Origin: CAZSDU01 sp964605775
GTDB taxonomy: Bacteria; Bacteroidota; Bacteroidia; Bacteroidales; FEN-979
Assembly: GCA_964605775.1 (NCBI GenBank)
Contig: CAZSDU010000021.1
Coordinates: 1-53,524, forward strand
Length of the DNA stretch: 53,524 nucleotides
Direction: 5' to 3'
Shown: one piece after another, positions 51,946 to 53,524 of the stretch
How the letters are laid out: each line of letters begins with the position of its first letter
Position numbering within the stretch: position 1 is the first letter of the stretch
Program-made: the position numbers and the translations under genes
The notes under the pieces: model-generated
The model's database searches: none
Told to the model about the DNA's origin: nothing
What the model saw: the letters and a program-made list of their open reading frames with translations, nothing else

Positions 51946-53481
51946 ATGACGCATGAAAATATAAGGGTAAGATTTGCGCCCAGTCCTACCGGCCCTTTAC
52001 ATATCGGTGGTGTTAGAACGGCATTATATAATTTTCTTTTTGCCCGGAAAATGGGAGGAAAACTGATTTTAAGGATTGAGGATACTGATCAGCATCGTTT
52101 TGTTCCGGGGGCCGAACATTACATTTTGGAATCTCTTGGCTGGTGCGGCATTCAATTCGACGAAGACGTGGTTCAGGGAGGTCCTTATGCGCCTTACCGT
52201 CAATCTGAGCGATCGGAAATTTACAAACAATATATTCAAATCCTTTTAGAAAAGGGTCATGCCTATTATGCTTTTGATACCGAATCCGAGCTTGAACTCC
52301 AGCGTGAAGAAGCACAGTCGGGAGGAAAAGGAGCGTTTCAATATGATTTCAAATCGCGAAATCTGATGCAAAATGCTTTGACCTTAAGTGAAGCTGAGGT
52401 AAATTCAAGGATTCAATCCGGTCAACCCTATGTGATCAGAATTAAAATTCCCGAGAATGAAGTAGTTTCTCTGAATGATTTGATCAGGGGGGAAGTGGCG
52501 GTCAGTACGGTCAATCTGGATGATAAGGTATTGTTCAAATCCGATGGGCTACCGACCTATCACCTGGCCAATGTGGTTGATGATTATCTGATGAAAATAA
52601 CCCATGTGATCCGGGGTGAAGAGTGGCTTCCGTCGGCTCCTCTCCATGTGCTGTTGTACCGGTTTTTCGGTTGGGAAAGTACGATGCCCAGGTTTGCACA
52701 TTTACCATTGATATTAAAACCTGATGGGAATGGAAAACTCAGTAAGCGGGACGGAGATCGCTTGGGTTTTCCGGTTTTTCCTATAGAATGGAAAGATCCT
52801 AAGACCGGAGAAATTTTCCCCGGGTTTCGTGAAACTGGCTATATTCCTGATGCTTTTATTAATATTCTTGTTCATCTCGGCTGGAATCCCGGCACAGACC
52901 AGGAGATTTTTTCCATGGATGAATTAATTGAACACTTTTCTATTGACCGCATAGGGAAATCAGGAAGTAAATTTGATCCGGAAAAAGCAAAATGGTTTAA
53001 CCATCAGTTCCTTACCCACAAATCTGATGATGCGCTTTATACCCTGATGCTGCCTTTTCTTGAAAAGGAAGGGGTATCGGCCAGCAGGGATTACATGATT
53101 AAAGTTATTCGCCTGATAAAAGATAGGGTTAATGTGCTTCCCGATCTTTGGAAAAATTCCTGGTTTTTCTTTATCCCTCCCCATGCATACGATGAGCAGG
53201 TAAAAAATAAAATTTGGAAACCCGATACAGCTGAGCTGATCGGTGGTTTTATTGCTGAAACAGAGCAATTACAAATATTTAATCATGAAACCCTTTATGA
53301 TTTAGCCGTGCGTTACACTTGTATTAAGCAGGTAAAAACAGCACAGTTAATGAATCCCTTAAGGTTACTTACCGTTGGATCCAACCAGGGGCCAGGCATG
53401 ATGGACATTGCAGAGACCCTAGGCCAAACCGAATTTATCTCAAGGATCAAATCAGGATTAAGCTATTTCCTGCGGGAATAA
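51946..53481 (+). CDS. gltX: Glutamyl-tRNA synthetase
   Basis: Charges tRNA-Glu with glutamate. It is 511 residues. The class I signature is RFAPSPTGPLHIGGVRTALYN (HIGH equivalent), and the KMSKS loop is KLSKRDGDRLG at about residue 265. ILRIEDTDQHR and HVIRGEEWLPSAPLH are GluRS-specific blocks. Gln versus Glu specificity cannot be proven by eye, but length and motifs fit GltX. It is divergent from DUF4175 with 90 bases between; TAATTTCG near 51909 is one mismatch from a -7 box. Confidence 0.95.
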   Translation: MTHENIRVRFAPSPTGPLHIGGVRTALYNFLFARKMGGKLILRIEDTDQHRFVPGAEHYILESLGWCGIQFDEDVVQGGPYAPYRQSERSEIYKQYIQILLEKGHAYYAFDTESELELQREEAQSGGKGAFQYDFKSRNLMQNALTLSEAEVNSRIQSGQPYVIRIKIPENEVVSLNDLIRGEVAVSTVNLDDKVLFKSDGLPTYHLANVVDDYLMKITHVIRGEEWLPSAPLHVLLYRFFGWESTMPRFAHLPLILKPDGNGKLSKRDGDRLGFPVFPIEWKDPKTGEIFPGFRETGYIPDAFINILVHLGWNPGTDQEIFSMDELIEHFSIDRIGKSGSKFDPEKAKWFNHQFLTHKSDDALYTLMLPFLEKEGVSASRDYMIKVIRLIKDRVNVLPDLWKNSWFFFIPPHAYDEQVKNKIWKPDTAELIGGFIAETEQLQIFNHETLYDLAVRYTCIKQVKTAQLMNPLRLLTVGSNQGPGMMDIAETLGQTEFISRIKSGLSYFLRE

Positions 53482-53501
53482 AAAAAACCGCCATAAGGCG
53501 G
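53481..53501 (-). terminator. Hairpin with T-run on the minus strand
   Basis: CCGCC (53488-53492) and GGCGG (53497-53501) pair across ATAA, six bases after the gltX stop. The T-run (seven bases) is on the minus strand, so it best serves a gene arriving from the right of the window. As a plus-strand terminator for gltX it would lack a T-tail. Confidence 0.65.
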
Positions 53502-53524
53502 CTAATTGGTTGTCCGACTAGGGG

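Noticed and set aside
53502..53524. Possible tRNA end at the right edge
   Set aside because: The bases tggttgtccgactagggg did not fit an acceptor stem or T-loop; too short to judge.

Overview
The window looks like a chromosomal segment of an uncultured member of the Bacteroidota, most likely Bacteroidales-related. The evidence is a secreted protein with a type IX secretion (T9SS) sorting tail, a DPP7-type S46 peptidase, a DUF4175 protein, a GH3 enzyme, a CHU_C-tailed lamin-tail protein, LytS/LytTR pairs, lipoboxes, and TAnnTTTG-type -7 promoter boxes. The nrfHA genes and a hexaheme cytochrome point to anaerobic or facultative respiration, including nitrite ammonification. No tRNA, rRNA, CRISPR array, prophage or intact insertion sequence was seen.

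Layout. 0-6.8 kb: a T9SS-exported Asp-box protein and a lipoprotein S9 peptidase (minus), then a sensor kinase and HemW (plus). 6.8-13.3 kb (minus): seven closely spaced genes reading nrfH, nrfA, cupin, methyltransferase, Cache lipoprotein, sensor kinase, single-domain response regulator. This could be one operon joining nitrite reduction to extracytoplasmic sensing. 13.5-16.8 kb (minus): an Rrf2/NsrR-like repressor, a ferredoxin-like protein, a cupin, and a DUF438-hemerythrin-PAS-DUF2249 protein, which together look like a nitrosative-stress module. Two related palindromes next to the repressor look like its operators. 16.9-22.6 kb: RNA-modifying enzymes, an EEP-fold hydrolase, GH3, a LysE exporter and an HdeD-like protein. 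22.6-28.8 kb: two paralogous LytS/LytTR systems on either side of an S46 dipeptidyl peptidase. 28.8-35.3 kb: an OlsF-type double acyltransferase, RNase R, a fused double ABC ATPase and ComF. 35.3-41 kb: the lamin-tail protein, Asd, a hexaheme lipoprotein cytochrome, a kinase-only RibF-like gene and a GldH-like lipoprotein. 41-53.5 kb: a 1193-residue NtrY-like kinase, a methyltransferase, mnmG, ybeY, a GHKL-fold protein without its ATP motifs, a coiled-coil DUF4175 protein and gltX.

Three points stand out. First, two parS-type (ParB-binding) sites bracket mnmG, one exact and one with a single mismatch that overlaps the ybeY stop codon, so the right end may lie in the origin-proximal partition region. 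Second, the small GHKL protein between DUF4175 and ybeY has lost the N, G1 and G2 box residues while keeping the rest of the fold, so it looks like a pseudo-ATPase. Third, the nrfHA-to-response-regulator gene string and the neighbouring NsrR-like module together suggest an integrated nitrite and nitric oxide response locus. All functions are inferred from motifs and context read by eye; no database search was run.
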